Shown here: one piece after another, positions 1 through 9,047 of the stretch
Layout: every line of letters begins with the position of its first letter
How positions within the stretch are numbered: the stretch's first letter is position 1
Source of the DNA: Streptomyces sp. A0642
GTDB lineage: Bacteria > Actinomycetota > Actinomycetes > Streptomycetales > Streptomycetaceae
Direction of reading: 5' to 3'
Length of the DNA: 64,000 nucleotides
Assembly: GCF_004795105.1 (NCBI RefSeq)
Contig: NZ_SSBL01000010.1
Coordinates: 62,001-126,000 of the forward strand
The notes under the pieces: model-generated
Databases searched by the model: none
The model's input: only the letters and a program-made list of their open reading frames with translations
Told to the model about the DNA's origin: nothing
Made by a program: the position numbers and the translations under genes

Positions 1-677
1 CGATAGCCCATCCCGGGTTCGGTGACGAAGTGCCGGGGGTGCGAGGGGTCGGCCTCCAGCTTGCGCCTCAGCTGGGCCATGTAGACCCGCAGGTAGTTGG
101 TCTCGGTGCCGTAGGAGGGCCCCCAGACCTCCTGGAGCAGCTGCTTCTGGCTGACCAGCCGGCCGCTGTTGCGGACGAGGACCTCCAGCAGATGCCACTC
201 GGTGGGGGTGAGCCGTACGTCGCGTCCCTCGCGGTGGACCTTCTTCGCCGCGAGGTCGACGGTGAAGCCCTCGGTCTCCACGAGCACGACCGCGTCGCCG
301 CCGTCCTGACCGACGGGCTCGGCCCGGCGTACCGCGGCGCGCAGCCGGGCCAGCAGCTCGTCCATGCCGAACGGCTTGGTGACGTAGTCGTCGGCCCCCG
401 CGTCCAGGGCCTCGACCTTCTCGTCGGAGGTGTGCCGGGCCGAGAGCACCAGGATGGGTACCCGGGTCCAGCCGCGCAGCCCTCTGATCACCTCGACGCC
501 GTCCATGTCGGGCAGGCCGAGGTCGAGGACGACGACGTCGGGGTGGCGTGCGGCGGCGAGCTGGAGCGCGGTGGCCCCGTCGGGCGCGGCGTCCACCTCG
601 TACTTGCGCGCCTTCAGGTTGATCACGAGGGCGCGTACGATCTGCGGCTCGTCGTCGACCACAAGCACCCGGGTCAT
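1..677 (-). CDS. kdpE: KdpE, response regulator of potassium uptake (3' end cut by window)
   Basis: OmpR-family response regulator that, once phosphorylated by KdpD, activates the kdp transporter operon. The receiver domain fills about residues 1-115, with the acidic pair VVDDE near residue 8, phospho-acceptor D52 in VVLDLGLPD and the conserved lysine in VTKPF. A winged-helix DNA-binding domain follows (RLTPTEWHLLEVL, NYLRVYMAQLRRKLE). The frame is open at position 1 after TEPGMGYR, so only the last few residues are missing. The start is the ATG at 677, 49 bp after the kdpD stop on the same strand, which suggests a kdpD-kdpE transcript. Confidence 0.96.
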   Translation of the reverse strand, partial: MTRVLVVDDEPQIVRALVINLKARKYEVDAAPDGATALQLAAARHPDVVVLDLGLPDMDGVEVIRGLRGWTRVPILVLSARHTSDEKVEALDAGADDYVTKPFGMDELLARLRAAVRRAEPVGQDGGDAVVLVETEGFTVDLAAKKVHREGRDVRLTPTEWHLLEVLVRNSGRLVSQKQLLQEVWGPSYGTETNYLRVYMAQLRRKLEADPSHPRHFVTEPGMGY

Positions 678-726
678 CGCGGTCCTGCCTTTCTGCTGTA
701 CGTGGGTCCGCGGAGGTCCCCGCGGA

Positions 727-3270
727 TCATGAGGCGGCCCGTGCGGGCAGGTCCGGACCGGCCGGGACGTGTCCCGAGGCCGCCTTGAGGGTGAGGACCA
801 TGGTGAGGCCTCCGCCGGGGGTGTCCTCGGCGTCCAGCGTGCCGCCCATCGACTCGACGAAGCCGCGGGCCACCGCGAGGCCCAGGCCGACTCCGGCTCC
901 GCGCGGGGCGTCGCCGTAGCGCTGGAAGGGCTCGAAGATCCGTTCCTTGGCCTCGTCGGGGACGCCCCGGCCGCCGTCGGCCACCCGTAGCTCGACCCGG
1001 GCGCCCAGCGCGCTGGCGGCCACGGTGACGCGTTCGCCGTCGGGGCTGTACTTGACCGCGTTCTCGACGATGTTCGCGACGGCCCGCTCCAGCAGCCCGG
1101 GGTCGACGGCGACCATGGGCAGCGTTTCGGGGATGTCCAGCTCGACGCTGTCCTCGGGGACGCCGCCCAGGGCCATGGGCACGACTTCGTCGAGGTCGAT
1201 CTCGCGGATCAGCGGGGTGACGGTGCCGGTCTGGAGGCGGGACATGTCGAGGAGGTTGCCGACGAGATGGTCGAGGCGGTCGGCCCCGTTCTCGATGCCT
1301 TCGAGGAGTTCGGCCTCGTCTTCTTCGGACCAGGCGACGTCGTCCGAGCGCAGGGAGCTGACGGCGGCCTTGATGGCGGCGAGGGGGGTCCGCAGATCGT
1401 GGCTGACGGCGGCCAGCAGGGCGGTCCTGATCCGGTTCCCCTCGGCGAGTCGGCGGGCCTTCTCGGCCTCACCGACCAGGCGCTGGCGGTCCAGGACGAC
1501 GGCGGCCTGGGCGGCGAAGGCACCGAGTACCCGACGGTCCTCGGCGGGCAGCACCCGGCCGGAGAGGGCCAGGGCCATGTGGTCACCGACGGGCATGTCC
1601 ACATCGGCGTCCTCGGGCCGCGCGACCGGCGCCGGGCCGACGCTTCCGGCGCACGTCCACGGCTCGACGTCGCTCTGCCGCTCCAGCAGGGCCACGGACT
1701 CCATGCCGAAGGTCTCGCGGACCCGGTCCAGGATCGCGCCCAAGGTGGTCTCGCCGCGCAGCACACTGCCGGCCAGGAAGGAGAGGATCTCGGACTCGGC
1801 GCGCAGCCTGGCGGCCTGGTGGGTGCGCCGGGCCGCGAGGTCGACGACCGAGGCCACCGCCACGGCCACCGCGAAGAAGATCACGATGGCGACGAAGTTC
1901 TCGGGGTCCTGCACGGTCAGGGTGTGGGTGGGCGGGGTGAACCAGTAGTTCAGCAGCAGCGATCCCACGGCGGCGGACGCGAGGGCGGGCCGCAGTCCGC
2001 CGAGCAGGGCGGCGGCGACGGTCATGAAGAGGAAGAGCAGGACGTCGTTGGCGAGCCCGGGGCCGTTCTCCATGCCCTTGAGGAGCAGGGCGAGGAGCAC
2101 CGGTCCCCCGACTCCGGCCAGCCAGCCCCAGATGATGCGGGCCCGGCCCAGCCGGGCGCCGCGGGCGATGGGAAGGCCGCGCCCCTTGGCGACTTCGTCG
2201 TGGGTGACGATGTGGACGTCCAGGTCGGTGCCGGAGTCGCGGGCCACGGTGGCGCCGACGCCGGGTCCGTAGATGTACTGCCAGGCCTTGCGGCGGCTGG
2301 AGCCGAGGACGATCTGCGTGGCGTTGACGCCCCGGGCGAATTCGAGGAGCGCGGAGGGTATGTCGTCGCCGATGACGTGGTGGAAGGTGCCGCCGAGGTC
2401 CTCGACGAGCGTGCGCTGGACGGTCAGTTCCTTCGGCGAGGCCGACGTCAGTCCGTCGCTGCGGGCGATGTAGACGGCGAGGATCTCGCTGCCGGAGCCC
2501 TTGGCCGCCATCCGGGAGGCGCGGCGGATGAGGGTGCGGCCCTCGGGACCGCCAGTGAGCCCGACGACGATGCGTTCGCGGGCCTGCCAGGTGGTGCGGA
2601 TGTTGTGCTCGCCGCGGTACTGCTGGAGGTACTCGTCGACCCGGTCGGCGACCCAGAGCAGGGCCAGCTCGCGCAGGGCGGTGAGGTTGCCGGGACGGAA
2701 GTAGTTGGAGAGCGAGGCGTCGATCCGGTCCGGCTTGTAGATGTTGCCGTGGGCCATCCGCCGACGCAGGGCCTGGGGCGACATGTCGACCAGTTCGAGC
2801 TGGTCGGCGCGGCGGACGACTTCGTCCGGCACCGTCTCGCGCTGGCGTATGCCGGTTATGGACTCGACGACGTCCCCGAGCGACTCCAGGTGCTGGATGT
2901 TGACGGTGGACACGACATCGATGCCGGCCTGGAGGAGTTCCTCGACGTCCTGCCAGCGCTTGGCGTTGCGGGAGCCCGGCACGTTGGTGTGCGCGAGTTC
3001 GTCCACCAGGGCGACGGCCGGGGCCCGCTCCAGGACGGCGTCGACGTCCATCTCGCTGAACACCGCGGAGCGGTACTCGATCTCGCGGCGCCGGATCTGC
3101 TCGAGGCCGTGCAGCATGACCTCGGTGCGCGGGCGGTCGTGGTGCTCGACGAGACCGACGACGCAGTCCGTGCCCCGCTCGACCCGGCGGTGCGCCTCGG
3201 AGAGCATCGCGTACGTCTTGCCGACGCCCGGTGCCGCACCGAGGTAGATCCGAAGTTTGCCGCGCGCCAT
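727..3270 (-). CDS. kdpD: KdpD, potassium/turgor sensor histidine kinase
   Basis: Membrane sensor kinase for KdpE, 847 residues, slightly shorter than E. coli KdpD. In order: a KdpD N-terminal domain with Walker A GAAPGVGKTY at residues 11-20; a universal-stress-protein-like domain at about 230-360 (family members can bind c-di-AMP here); four closely packed membrane segments at about 378-478; a GAF-like region; then the HisKA domain with phospho-acceptor H624 in AAVSHDLRTP and an HATPase domain with a GVGLGLAVA box. The ATG at 3270 lies directly before MARGKLRIYLG, where family members begin, although the ribosome-binding site is weak. The upstream spacer holds short tandem repeats. Confidence 0.97.
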   Translation of the reverse strand: MARGKLRIYLGAAPGVGKTYAMLSEAHRRVERGTDCVVGLVEHHDRPRTEVMLHGLEQIRRREIEYRSAVFSEMDVDAVLERAPAVALVDELAHTNVPGSRNAKRWQDVEELLQAGIDVVSTVNIQHLESLGDVVESITGIRQRETVPDEVVRRADQLELVDMSPQALRRRMAHGNIYKPDRIDASLSNYFRPGNLTALRELALLWVADRVDEYLQQYRGEHNIRTTWQARERIVVGLTGGPEGRTLIRRASRMAAKGSGSEILAVYIARSDGLTSASPKELTVQRTLVEDLGGTFHHVIGDDIPSALLEFARGVNATQIVLGSSRRKAWQYIYGPGVGATVARDSGTDLDVHIVTHDEVAKGRGLPIARGARLGRARIIWGWLAGVGGPVLLALLLKGMENGPGLANDVLLFLFMTVAAALLGGLRPALASAAVGSLLLNYWFTPPTHTLTVQDPENFVAIVIFFAVAVAVASVVDLAARRTHQAARLRAESEILSFLAGSVLRGETTLGAILDRVRETFGMESVALLERQSDVEPWTCAGSVGPAPVARPEDADVDMPVGDHMALALSGRVLPAEDRRVLGAFAAQAAVVLDRQRLVGEAEKARRLAEGNRIRTALLAAVSHDLRTPLAAIKAAVSSLRSDDVAWSEEDEAELLEGIENGADRLDHLVGNLLDMSRLQTGTVTPLIREIDLDEVVPMALGGVPEDSVELDIPETLPMVAVDPGLLERAVANIVENAVKYSPDGERVTVAASALGARVELRVADGGRGVPDEAKERIFEPFQRYGDAPRGAGVGLGLAVARGFVESMGGTLDAEDTPGGGLTMVLTLKAASGHVPAGPDLPARAAS

Positions 3271-3430
3271 GGCCCCATCGTCTTTCCGAAACCGGGCTCT
3301 GTTCGCCGAGACCGGCGGCGGCCTGTGCGGCAGCCACCGTCGAAACTACCCCGTGGATTTCCGTCATATCGGGCGAGGGGGGCTGACACGGTCCCTTTTG
3401 ACGTCATTCTGACGCCCGGGCGGCGGGGGC

Positions 3431-3531
3431 GCGGGCGCCCTCGTCCCTGCCCGGCGACGGAGGGTCGCGGGCGCCCTCGTCCCTGCCCGGCCGGCCGAGG
3501 GTCGCGAGCGCCCTCGTCCGTGCCTGCGGCA
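3431..3531. repeat. 36-37 bp imperfect tandem repeat, about 2.7 copies
   Basis: Units begin at 3431, 3467 and 3504. Each opens with GCGGGCGCCCTCGTCCCTGC or a close variant; the third is the most diverged and is cut short. The array lies just downstream of the ABC ATPase stop and about 160 bp upstream of the kdpD start, within the likely kdpDE leader or promoter region. Length variation between strains would be expected. Confidence 0.8.
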
Positions 3532-3544
3532 GCGGGGCGCCCGG

Positions 3545-4279
3545 TCAGTGCTCGATGATGTGCCCGTCGCTGAGCTCCAGGACCCGGTCGGCGAGGCCGA
3601 GCAGCTGGGCGTCGTGGGTGGCGACGAGTGCGGTGACGCCCTCGCTGTGGACGACGGCGCGCAGCAGTTCCATCACCGCGAGACCGGTCTCCGCGTCGAG
3701 CTGTCCGGTGGGCTCGTCGGCGATGAGGAGGGCCGGCCGGTTGGCGAGCGCGCGGGCGATCGCCACACGCTGCTGCTGGCCGCCGGAGAGCTCACCGGGC
3801 CGCTGGGCGGCGTGATCGGCGAGACCGACCAGGGACAGGAGCAGGGACACCCGCTCCTCGCGCTCGCGCGGATCGGCCTTGCGTAGCCGCAGGGGTACGC
3901 CGACGTTCTCCGCGGCCGTCAGGATCGGGAGCAGCCCGAACGACTGGAAGATGAAGCCGATCCGGTCGCGGCGCAGCTCCAGGAGCCCGTTCTCGCCGAG
4001 CGAGGAGAGGTCCGTGCCGTCGACGGTGATCCGCCCGCTGTCGGGGGTGTCGAGGCCGCCGACCAGGTTGAGCAGGGTCGTCTTGCCGGAACCCGATCGT
4101 CCCTTGAGCGCGACGAGCTCGCCGCGCGGCACCTCGAAGGACACCCCGCGCAGCGCGTGCACGGCGCCGGCGCCGGAGCCGTACGAGCGGTGCAGGTCCT
4201 CGATCCGGACCATCGGCCGCTCGGCGACGCGCACGCCGCTGCCCCCGCTCGCGGCCGTGGCGGCGGTGTTCTCGGTCAT
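3545..4279 (-). CDS. ABC transporter ATP-binding protein (LolD/MacB type), no permease nearby
   Basis: ATPase subunit of an ABC transporter, 244 residues, of the subfamily that normally pairs with FtsX/MacB-type permeases. Visible are Walker A GRSGSGKTTL near residues 58-67, the signature LSGGQQQRVAIARAL, Walker B LLIADEP and a switch histidine in VATHD. The ATG at 4279 follows a GGGGGAG ribosome-binding site at good spacing; the open frame extends further upstream but without coding character. It sits between kdpC and kdpD, yet a strong hairpin after kdpC separates it from the kdpFABC transcript. No permease gene is adjacent, so its partner and substrate are unknown. Confidence 0.93.
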   Translation of the reverse strand: MTENTAATAASGGSGVRVAERPMVRIEDLHRSYGSGAGAVHALRGVSFEVPRGELVALKGRSGSGKTTLLNLVGGLDTPDSGRITVDGTDLSSLGENGLLELRRDRIGFIFQSFGLLPILTAAENVGVPLRLRKADPREREERVSLLLSLVGLADHAAQRPGELSGGQQQRVAIARALANRPALLIADEPTGQLDAETGLAVMELLRAVVHSEGVTALVATHDAQLLGLADRVLELSDGHIIEH

Positions 4280-4353
4280 GTCGCTCCCCCGTATGTCCTT
4301 CTGTCCTTCGGTCTCCCGGCCGACAGTATGTGCAGGTGACACGGGACGGGGCA

Positions 4354-4389
4354 ATGCCCGGGTCCGGCCGGGGGGGCGGACCCGGGCAT
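4354..4389 (-). terminator. Terminator after kdpC
   Basis: A perfect 13-bp inverted repeat (ATGCCCGGGTCCG at 4354-4366, its complement at 4377-4389) with a 10-nt loop, 10 bp beyond the kdpC stop. It has no T-run, as is usual for Streptomyces terminators. Confidence 0.8.
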
Positions 4390-4398
4390 GCGGTGCGT

Positions 4399-5076
4399 TC
4401 AGCGCGTTCCCCTGTCGTTCACCAGGTCGCGCAGCGCGATGTTGAGCCGGAGGACGTTGACGCGGGGCTCGCCGGCGAAGCCGAGGATGCGGCCGCCGGT
4501 GTGGTGGGCGACGAGCTTCTCGACCTGGGCGGCGTCGAGGTGATTGCGTGCGGCGACGCGGTTCACCTGGAGCTGTGCGTAGGCCGGGGAGATGTCGGGG
4601 TCGAGGCCCGAGCCGGAGGAGGTGACGGCGTCGGCCGGCACCTGGGACGGGCTGACGGGGTGGCCGGGCACGGAGTTGTCCTTGACGACGGCGGCCTTGG
4701 CGGTGGTGACCCAGTCGATGAGTTCCTCGTTGTCGGCGGAACGGTTGGTCGCGCCGGAGAGGATCAGCGAGTACCGGGTGTTGACGCTGTTGGTGCCGAG
4801 GCCGCGGGAGGGGCGGGGCTGGAACCACCTGAGGTCGGGGGCCGCGGTCTCCTGGCCCCTCTTCAGGGGCAGGTCGTAGCGCTGACCGATGAGTTCGGAG
4901 CCGACGACCTTGCCGTTGGCCGTGATCTCGGACCCGTTGGCGTGGCCGGGCATGAGTCCCTGAGCGACGCCGGTGACGGCGAGCGGGTAGATGACGCCGC
5001 AGACCAGGGTCAGGACGAGCAGGGCGCGCAGTCCCGCCCAGAGCAGTCGGGCGGAGTTTCCTACGGAGTTGTTCAT
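4399..5076 (-). CDS. kdpC: KdpC, potassium-transporting ATPase subunit C
   Basis: Small subunit of the KdpFABC potassium pump, 225 residues, which supports assembly of the complex. One N-terminal membrane segment (about residues 10-33, LRALLVLTLVCGVIYPLAV) is followed by an extracytoplasmic domain with family motifs (GSELIGQ, SGSGLDPDISPAYA, RVNVLRLN). The ATG at 5076 is 6 bp after the kdpB stop, so it is translated from the same message. A strong hairpin follows, making this the last gene of kdpFABC. Confidence 0.97.
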   Translation of the reverse strand: MNNSVGNSARLLWAGLRALLVLTLVCGVIYPLAVTGVAQGLMPGHANGSEITANGKVVGSELIGQRYDLPLKRGQETAAPDLRWFQPRPSRGLGTNSVNTRYSLILSGATNRSADNEELIDWVTTAKAAVVKDNSVPGHPVSPSQVPADAVTSSGSGLDPDISPAYAQLQVNRVAARNHLDAAQVEKLVAHHTGGRILGFAGEPRVNVLRLNIALRDLVNDRGTR

Positions 5077-5082
5077 GGCAGG

Positions 5083-7209
5083 TCAGCCGATTCCGGGGAC
5101 GAGGGAGAGGACGAGGTCGATGATCTTGATGCCGATGAACGGGGCGATCAGCCCGCCGAGCCCGTAGACACCGAGGTTGCGCCGGAGCATGGAGTCCGCA
5201 CCGCTGGGCCGGTAGCGGACGCCCTTCAGGGCGAGCGGCACCAGCGCGACGATGATCAGCGCGTTGAAGATCACGGCGGACAGGATCGCGGAGCGCGGTG
5301 AGGACAGGTCCATGATGTTGAGCTTGTCCAGGCCCGGATAGACCACGGCGAACATCGCGGGGATGATCGCGAAGTACTTCGCGACGTCGTTGGCGAGGGA
5401 GAACGTGGTCAGCGCGCCCCGGGTGATCAGCAGCTGTTTGCCGATCTCCACGATCTCGATCAGCTTGGTCGGGTCGGAGTCCAGGTCCACCATGTTCCCG
5501 GCCTCCTTGGCGGCCGAGGTCCCGGTGTTCATGGCCACGCCGACGTCGGCCTGGGCGAGCGCGGGGGCGTCGTTCGTGCCGTCGCCGGTCATCGCGACGA
5601 GCCTGCCGCCCGCCTGCTCCCGCCTGATGAGGGCCATCTTGTCCTCGGGGGTGGCTTCGGCGAGGAAGTCGTCGACGCCCGCCTCCTCGGCGATGGCCTT
5701 CGCGGTCAGCGGGTTGTCGCCGGTGATCATGACCGTGCGGATGCCCATCCGGCGCAGCTCACCGAACCGCTCCCGCATGCCCTCGTTGACGACGTCCTTG
5801 AGGTGGATGACGCCCAGCACCCGGGCCCCCTCGGCGTCCTCACGGGCCACCAGCAGCGGGGTGCCGCCGGCCTCGGAGATGCGGTCGGTGAGGGCCTGCG
5901 CGTCCGGGGGGACGCTGCCGCCCCGCTCCTTCACCCAGGCGACGACCGATCCGCTCGCGCCCTTGCGGACCCTGTGTCCGCCGGCGTCCACGCCCGACAT
6001 CCGGGTCTGGGCGGTGAAGGCGACCCACTCGGCTTGGGCGAGCTCGCCCCGGTGGCGTGCGCGCAGCCCGTACTTCTCCTTGGCGAGGATCACCACGGAC
6101 CGGCCCTCGGGCGTCTCGTCGGCCAGCGAGGAGAGCCGGGCGGCGTCCGCCAGTTCGGACTCCGTCACTCCCGCGACGGGGAGGAACGCGGCGGCCCGGC
6201 GGTTGCCGAGGGTGATGGTGCCGGTCTTGTCGAGCAGCAGCGTGGAGACGTCGCCCGCGGCCTCGACGGCCCGCCCGGACATGGCGAGCACATTGCGCTG
6301 GACGAGGCGGTCCATTCCGGCGATGCCGATCGCGGAGAGCAGTGCGCCGATGGTGGTCGGGATCAGACAGACCAGCAGGGCGGCCAGGACGATCATGGAC
6401 TGCTCGCTGCCGGCGTAGATCGCGAACGGCTGCAGGGTGACGACCGCGAGCAGGAACACGACGGTGAGGGACGCCAGCAGGATGTTGAGGGCGATCTCGT
6501 TGGGCGTCTTCTGCCGGGCCGCGCCTTCGACCAGGGCGATCATCCGGTCGATGAAGGTCTCGCCCGGCTTGGTGGTGATCCTGACGACGACGCGGTCGGA
6601 GAGCACCTTCGTACCGCCGGTGACGGCGCTGCGGTCGCCGCCGGACTCCCGGATGACCGGGGCCGACTCGCCGGTGATCGCGGACTCGTCCACGCTCGCG
6701 ACGCCCTCGACGACGTCTCCGTCGCCCGGGACGATGTCCCCGGCCTCGCAGACGACGAGATCACCGACGCGCAGCCCGGTGCCGGGTATCCGCTCCTCGC
6801 CGGCGCCGGTGACCCGGCGGGCGACGGTGTCCGTCTTCGCCTTGCGCAGGGTGGCGGCCTGGGCCTTGCCGCGGCCCTCGGCTACCGCCTCCGCCAGGTT
6901 GGCGAAGAGTGTCGTCAGCCACAGCCAGACGGCGATCGCCCATCCGAACCAGTCCGTCGGATCCAGTGCCGCGAGCACGGTGGTGAGCACCGAACCCACC
7001 AGCACCACGAACATCACCGGCGACTTGACCATCACCCGTGGGTCGAGTTTGCGTAGCGCGTCGGGGAAGGAGGCGAGCAGCATCCCGGCATCGAACAGCC
7101 CGGCGCCGACGCGCTCTTCGGGAGCGGGCCCGGCCGGCGTGTCCCGGTGCGGTGCGCGGGCCGGAGTGACTGTGGACATCGCGTCCTCTTGCTTCGTACG
7201 GATGGTCAT
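5083..7209 (-). CDS. kdpB: KdpB, P-type ATPase subunit of the potassium pump
   Basis: Catalytic P-type ATPase subunit of KdpFABC. With the ATG at 7209 it has 708 residues; phosphorylated aspartate D327 lies in DKTGTIT, the actuator-domain TGES at 179-182, and GDGTNDAPALAQADVG forms the hinge. Membrane segments flank these domains. The 7209 ATG overlaps the kdpA stop as ATGA. A second ATG at 7179 has a better ribosome-binding site (AGAGGAC) and would remove ten residues, so the start is uncertain between the two. It is translationally coupled to kdpA and kdpC. Confidence 0.97.
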   Translation of the reverse strand: MTIRTKQEDAMSTVTPARAPHRDTPAGPAPEERVGAGLFDAGMLLASFPDALRKLDPRVMVKSPVMFVVLVGSVLTTVLAALDPTDWFGWAIAVWLWLTTLFANLAEAVAEGRGKAQAATLRKAKTDTVARRVTGAGEERIPGTGLRVGDLVVCEAGDIVPGDGDVVEGVASVDESAITGESAPVIRESGGDRSAVTGGTKVLSDRVVVRITTKPGETFIDRMIALVEGAARQKTPNEIALNILLASLTVVFLLAVVTLQPFAIYAGSEQSMIVLAALLVCLIPTTIGALLSAIGIAGMDRLVQRNVLAMSGRAVEAAGDVSTLLLDKTGTITLGNRRAAAFLPVAGVTESELADAARLSSLADETPEGRSVVILAKEKYGLRARHRGELAQAEWVAFTAQTRMSGVDAGGHRVRKGASGSVVAWVKERGGSVPPDAQALTDRISEAGGTPLLVAREDAEGARVLGVIHLKDVVNEGMRERFGELRRMGIRTVMITGDNPLTAKAIAEEAGVDDFLAEATPEDKMALIRREQAGGRLVAMTGDGTNDAPALAQADVGVAMNTGTSAAKEAGNMVDLDSDPTKLIEIVEIGKQLLITRGALTTFSLANDVAKYFAIIPAMFAVVYPGLDKLNIMDLSSPRSAILSAVIFNALIIVALVPLALKGVRYRPSGADSMLRRNLGVYGLGGLIAPFIGIKIIDLVLSLVPGIG

Positions 7210-8870
7210 GACGCCAGCCCCTCGGCCAGCGGCCCCAGAGCGAGGGCGGGGAAGTAGGTCAGACCGGCGATGATCATGATGGTGGCGACCAGCAGCCCGC
7301 TGAAGAGCGGTTTGTGGGTGCCGAGGGTGCCGACCGTCGCCGGTACGGGCCGCTGCCCGGCGAGCGAGCCGGCCAGGGCCAGGACGAACACCATGGGCAG
7401 GAACCGGCCGAGCAGCATCGCGAGCCCGGTCGTGGTGTTGAACCACTGGGTGTCCGCGTCGAGCCCGGCGAACGCCGAACCGTTGTTGTTGGCGGCGGAT
7501 GTGTAGGCGTAGAGGATCTCCGAGAAGCCGTGCGCGCCCGAGTTGGTCATCGATTCGACCGGGGTGGGCAGGGCCATCGCCACGGCGGTGAAGCAGAGCA
7601 CCAGGGCCGGTGTGATGAGGAGGTAGCAGGCGGCGAGCTTGATCTCGCGGGTGCCGATCTTCTTCCCCAGGTACTCCGGGGTGCGACCGACCATCAGACC
7701 GCCGAGGAACACCGCGATGACCGCCATGATCAGCATCCCGTAGAGGCCGGAGCCGGTGCCGCCGGGGGCGATCTCGCCGAGTTGCATGCCGAGCATCGTG
7801 AGGCCGCCGCCGAGCCCGGTGAAGGAGGAGTGGAACGAGTTGACCGCGCCGGTCGAGGTGAGGGTGGTGGCCACCGCGAAAATGGACGAGCCGCCGACGC
7901 CGAAGCGGTTCTCCTTGCCCTCCATCGCCCCGCCCGCGATGTCGAACGCGGGCCCGTGGTGGGCGAATTCGGTCCACATCATCAGCGCGGTGAAGCCGAG
8001 CCAGATGACGCCCATGGTGGCGAGGATCGCGTACCCCTGCCTGAGGGAGCCGACCATGCGGCCGAAGGTGCGCGTGAGGGCGGAGGGGATCACGAGGATC
8101 AGGAAGATCTCGAAGAGGTTGGAGAGCCCGTTCGGATTCTCGAAGGGATGGGCCGAGTTGGCGTTGAAGTAGCCGCCGCCGTTCGTGCCCAGCTCCTTGA
8201 TGGCCTCCTGGGAGGCGACCGCGCCGCCGTTCCACTGCTGCGGCCCGCCGGTGAACTGCCCGACCTCGTGGATGCCGGAGAAGTTCTGGATCGCTCCGCA
8301 GGCGACCAGCACGAGCGCGCCGATCACCGCGATCGGCAGCAGGATCCGCACCGTGCCGCGCACCAGGTCCGCCCAGAAGTTGCCGAGTTCACCGGCACCG
8401 GTGGCCGCGAAGCCCCGTACGAGTGCCACCGCGACGGCGATGCCGACGGCGGCCGAGACGAAGTTCTGCACCGCCAGGCCGCCGGTCTGCACGACGTGGC
8501 CCATGGCCTGCTCGCCGTAGTAGGACTGCCAGTTGGTGTTCGCGACGAACGAGGCCGCCGTGTTGAACGCCTGGTCCGGGTCGATCGAGGAGAAGCCGAG
8601 GGAACCGGGCAGGGCGCCCTGGAGCCGCTGCAGCAGATACAGGAAGAGGACGCTCACGGCGGAGAAGGCGAGAACGGCGCGCAGGTAGGCGGGCCGGCGC
8701 ATCTGCGTGGTCGGGTCGGCGCCGATGGCCCTGTAGATCCACCTCTCCACCCGCAGATGGCGGGTGGAGGTGTAGACGCGGGCCATGTGGTCGCCGAGCG
8801 GGCGGTACGCCAGACCGAGCGCCACGACGAGCGCGAGGACCTGGAGCACACCGGCGAGGACGGGGCTCAT
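7206..8870 (-). CDS. kdpA: KdpA, potassium-binding and channel subunit
   Basis: Potassium-translocating subunit of KdpFABC, 554 residues, with about ten membrane segments related to potassium channels. Family-specific stretches are present, including NTAASFVANTNWQSYYGE, ELGTNGGGYFNANSAHPFENP and SAANNNGSAFAGL, which form parts of the selectivity filters. The ATG at 8870 lies 7 bp after the kdpF stop. The stop overlaps the kdpB start, as expected for subunits made together. Confidence 0.98.
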   Translation of the reverse strand: MSPVLAGVLQVLALVVALGLAYRPLGDHMARVYTSTRHLRVERWIYRAIGADPTTQMRRPAYLRAVLAFSAVSVLFLYLLQRLQGALPGSLGFSSIDPDQAFNTAASFVANTNWQSYYGEQAMGHVVQTGGLAVQNFVSAAVGIAVAVALVRGFAATGAGELGNFWADLVRGTVRILLPIAVIGALVLVACGAIQNFSGIHEVGQFTGGPQQWNGGAVASQEAIKELGTNGGGYFNANSAHPFENPNGLSNLFEIFLILVIPSALTRTFGRMVGSLRQGYAILATMGVIWLGFTALMMWTEFAHHGPAFDIAGGAMEGKENRFGVGGSSIFAVATTLTSTGAVNSFHSSFTGLGGGLTMLGMQLGEIAPGGTGSGLYGMLIMAVIAVFLGGLMVGRTPEYLGKKIGTREIKLAACYLLITPALVLCFTAVAMALPTPVESMTNSGAHGFSEILYAYTSAANNNGSAFAGLDADTQWFNTTTGLAMLLGRFLPMVFVLALAGSLAGQRPVPATVGTLGTHKPLFSGLLVATIMIIAGLTYFPALALGPLAEGLAS

Positions 8871-8877
8871 AGCGGGC

Positions 8878-8967
8878 TCAGAACCTCTCCGGGTACAGAA
8901 GGGCGAGGACGAGGTAGCCCAGCAGGGCCACGGCCACGACGAGGCCGGTCACGTTTTCGGCACTCAC
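8878..8967 (-). CDS. kdpF: KdpF, 29-residue subunit of the potassium pump
   Basis: Very small single-span membrane peptide that stabilises the KdpABC complex in other bacteria. It begins MSAENVTG and ends LLYPERF, a typical KdpF tail, with a hydrophobic core GLVVAVALLGYLVLALL. It starts with GTG at 8967, which overlaps the stop of the preceding micro-gene as GTGA, and ends 7 bp before kdpA. Automated callers can miss it because of its size. Confidence 0.92.
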   Translation of the reverse strand: MSAENVTGLVVAVALLGYLVLALLYPERF

Positions 8968-9047
8968 AGCTTCGCCACCCCCTTGGCGACGAGTGCCACC
9001 AGCGCGAAGAGCGCGATCGTGGTGACGACGAAGGCCAGATCGGCCAT
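8964..9047 (-). CDS. 27-residue membrane micro-peptide, first gene of the kdp operon
   Basis: Tiny open frame starting MADLAFVVTTIALFAL and ending AKGVAKL. It has one predicted membrane span and a basic C-terminus. An AGGAG ribosome-binding site sits about 7 nt upstream of the ATG at 9047, and the stop overlaps the kdpF start in the arrangement GTGA, which argues for real translation. I know no assigned function. It may be an additional KdpF-like stabiliser, a regulatory peptide, or simply a leader that couples translation into kdpF. Confidence 0.7.
   Translation of the reverse strand: MADLAFVVTTIALFALVALVAKGVAKL

Noticed and set aside
30..788. Long plus-strand open frames opposite kdpE and kdpD
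   Set aside because: They mirror the genuine minus-strand genes; high GC keeps opposite frames open, and the products are low-complexity without family similarity.
3421..3531. CRISPR array at the short GC repeats
   Set aside because: The units are tandem with no spacers, few in number and there are no cas genes nearby.
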